The notes beneath the pieces were generated by a model. It had not been told where the DNA came from, searched no databases, and saw only the letters and a program-made list of their open reading frames with translations. The translations under genes were made by a program, and so were the position numbers. From contig JAANYP010003757.1 in NCBI GenBank assembly GCA_020465985.1, positions 45,394 through 109,393 on the forward strand: a DNA stretch of 64,000 nt, read 5' to 3'. Shown here piece after piece: positions 63,055 to 64,000 of the stretch (its first letter is position 1; each line of letters begins with the position of its first letter). The DNA comes from Centrapalus pauciflorus (Eukaryota > Streptophyta > Magnoliopsida > Asterales > Asteraceae).

Positions 63055-63401
63055 TTGGTTTCTATTATGATCATCTTTGTATGCTAATTTAAGGGGGAGA
63101 CACTGTTCTATTGAAAAGTTGCACAATTTCACACTAACAGCATGAATCTTTTCTCATGCTGCTAGTTCATTTTCTCGGACTGCTAGTTATTTTCACTTGA
63201 TCTGTCAAAGTGTGCAGGGTACTTCGGTAATTTTCCAAATGTGTGCGCGGGACCTAACCTTTTCGAAACCTTTAAAGGTCCCAGTTTCGTTCAGTTGTAA
63301 CTACCAGTTACATATTCTTCTTCCACGGCCTTCTGTTTTCTCTCTGAACGATACACACACTCTTTTCAAACCCTAAACCCCAAACCGTCGTTTCTTGATC
63401 A
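63055..63401 (+). other. Spacer between pol and the additional ORF, with an internal polypurine tract
   Basis: TTAAGGGGGAGACACTG (about 63090) resembles the tract that precedes copia 3' LTRs. The same sequence is at about 45492-45508 in the other family member. Motifs CATGCTGCTAGT and CGGACTGCTAGT follow (63150-63190). The leader before the ATG is pyrimidine-rich. Confidence 0.55.
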
Positions 63402-63971
63402 ATGGAGTTCGTAAAAGAACACAACTGCCTCCCATACACCCTGAAACACACTGACCTTCAACCGTTCCATGATATGATGGACTTCCTCAGGCACTCCCAT
63501 ATCCACTATGCCCTCAATATTAACCCCACTATATACATATCTCATATTGAGCAATTCTGGAATCGTGCCTATGTTCAAACCATCAATGGAGTGCCTACCC
63601 TGACTTCCACAATCGATGGTACTACCATCAATATCACTGAGGAGTCCATCAGAAGTCATCTGCATCTTCAAGATGCCACAGGTATAAAAGACCTATCTCT
63701 TACTGCTTTACACTTTTGTCTTCAAAATATTGGATATAGGGGTCCTGCTGATTCTTTTACTTTCTTGAAAGCACATTTTTCTCCTAAATGGAAATACCTT
63801 GTGCATATTATTCAGCAATGTTTAAGCCCCAAAAGAACTGGTTGGTCAGAATTTTCTTCAAATATTGCCACTGCCTTAGTGTGCTTTTCTACTGGCCAAC
63901 AGTTCAATTTTTCAAATATGATCTTTCAAGGAATGTTAAGGCATCATTCCCTGAAGAATGGGAAATTTTGA
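63402..63971 (+). pseudogene. Additional 3' ORF of the family A copia, shifted near the window end
   Basis: It starts MEFVKEHNCLPYTLKHTDLQ and runs parallel to the copy at 45187 for 189 residues. Conserved blocks are IYISHIEQFWN, HLHLQDATGI, PKWKYLVHIIQQCLSPKRTG and NFSNMIFQGMLRHHSLKNGK. It stops at TGA because a T4 run (GGAAATTTTGATG) replaces the T5 run of the other copy; the other frame continues past the stop. No signal peptide or membrane segment is visible. Function unknown. Confidence 0.75.
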
Positions 63972-64000
63972 TGTATCCTCGATTTTTGGCAAAAATAATT

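Larger units (their letters stand above)
56139..64000 (+). mobile_element. Sirevirus-like Ty1/copia element (family A), near-complete, runs off the window
   Basis: LTR 56139-56825, primer binding site, gag, intact pol and the beginning of the additional 3' ORF are present on the + strand. The 3' LTR is outside the window, so age and the target duplication (left flank CTATG) cannot be checked. It inserted into gag of the family B element. Confidence 0.93.

Overview
The window is nuclear DNA of a flowering plant, almost certainly a eudicot. It has spliced genes with GT-AG introns, long (TA)n and (TAA)n microsatellites, and many nested plant-type LTR retrotransposons. The large Sirevirus-like copia elements, with a long gag and a further ORF after pol, remind me of Asteraceae genomes. 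That is recollection, not something I could test.

Only one ordinary host gene looks intact: a two-exon phytocyanin (stellacyanin-like blue copper protein with a Pro/Ser-rich, GPI-type tail) at 3570-5499 on the + strand. It has a TATA box at 3458 and a MITE-like element just upstream. Nearly everything else is mobile DNA or its debris.

Left part: a truncated gypsy LTR (1-1687), a Helitron-like 3' end next to (TA)n, the phytocyanin gene, then a non-autonomous CACTA element (6218-9985) that carries a broken, spliced fragment of a leucyl aminopeptidase gene. It abuts a decayed minus-strand copia element (gag start at 13426). Its probable LTR and leader lie at 26170-26470, so everything between is inserted. 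Within that gap is a DNA transposon with about 460-bp terminal inverted repeats (15730-26161, 8-bp duplication AATTGCTA). This is itself split by a complete, recent Ty3/gypsy chromovirus (16949-25643, duplication ACTTA). The chromovirus polyprotein is open except for one 90-bp GT-AG segment inside the reverse transcriptase.

Middle part (28.4-33.1 kb): four gene fragments in a row, all on the minus strand: a vacuolar cation/proton exchanger (CAX), an unrecognised gene, UDP-glucose pyrophosphorylase and a VTI1-type SNARE. This pattern fits gene capture by a Helitron or Pack-type element, but I found no element ends.

Right part: a (TA)n tract (33813-33989 and 54166-54474) was split by a large LTR (33990-54165). 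That LTR was split by a minus-strand Sirevirus-like copia (34166-51928, duplication TGGGT). The copia's 3' LTR was in turn split by a gag-only copia of another family (34583-42114, duplication GTAGT). To the right a copia of the gag-only family (from 54490) is interrupted in gag by a younger Sirevirus-like copia (from 56139), which has a full pol and runs off the window.
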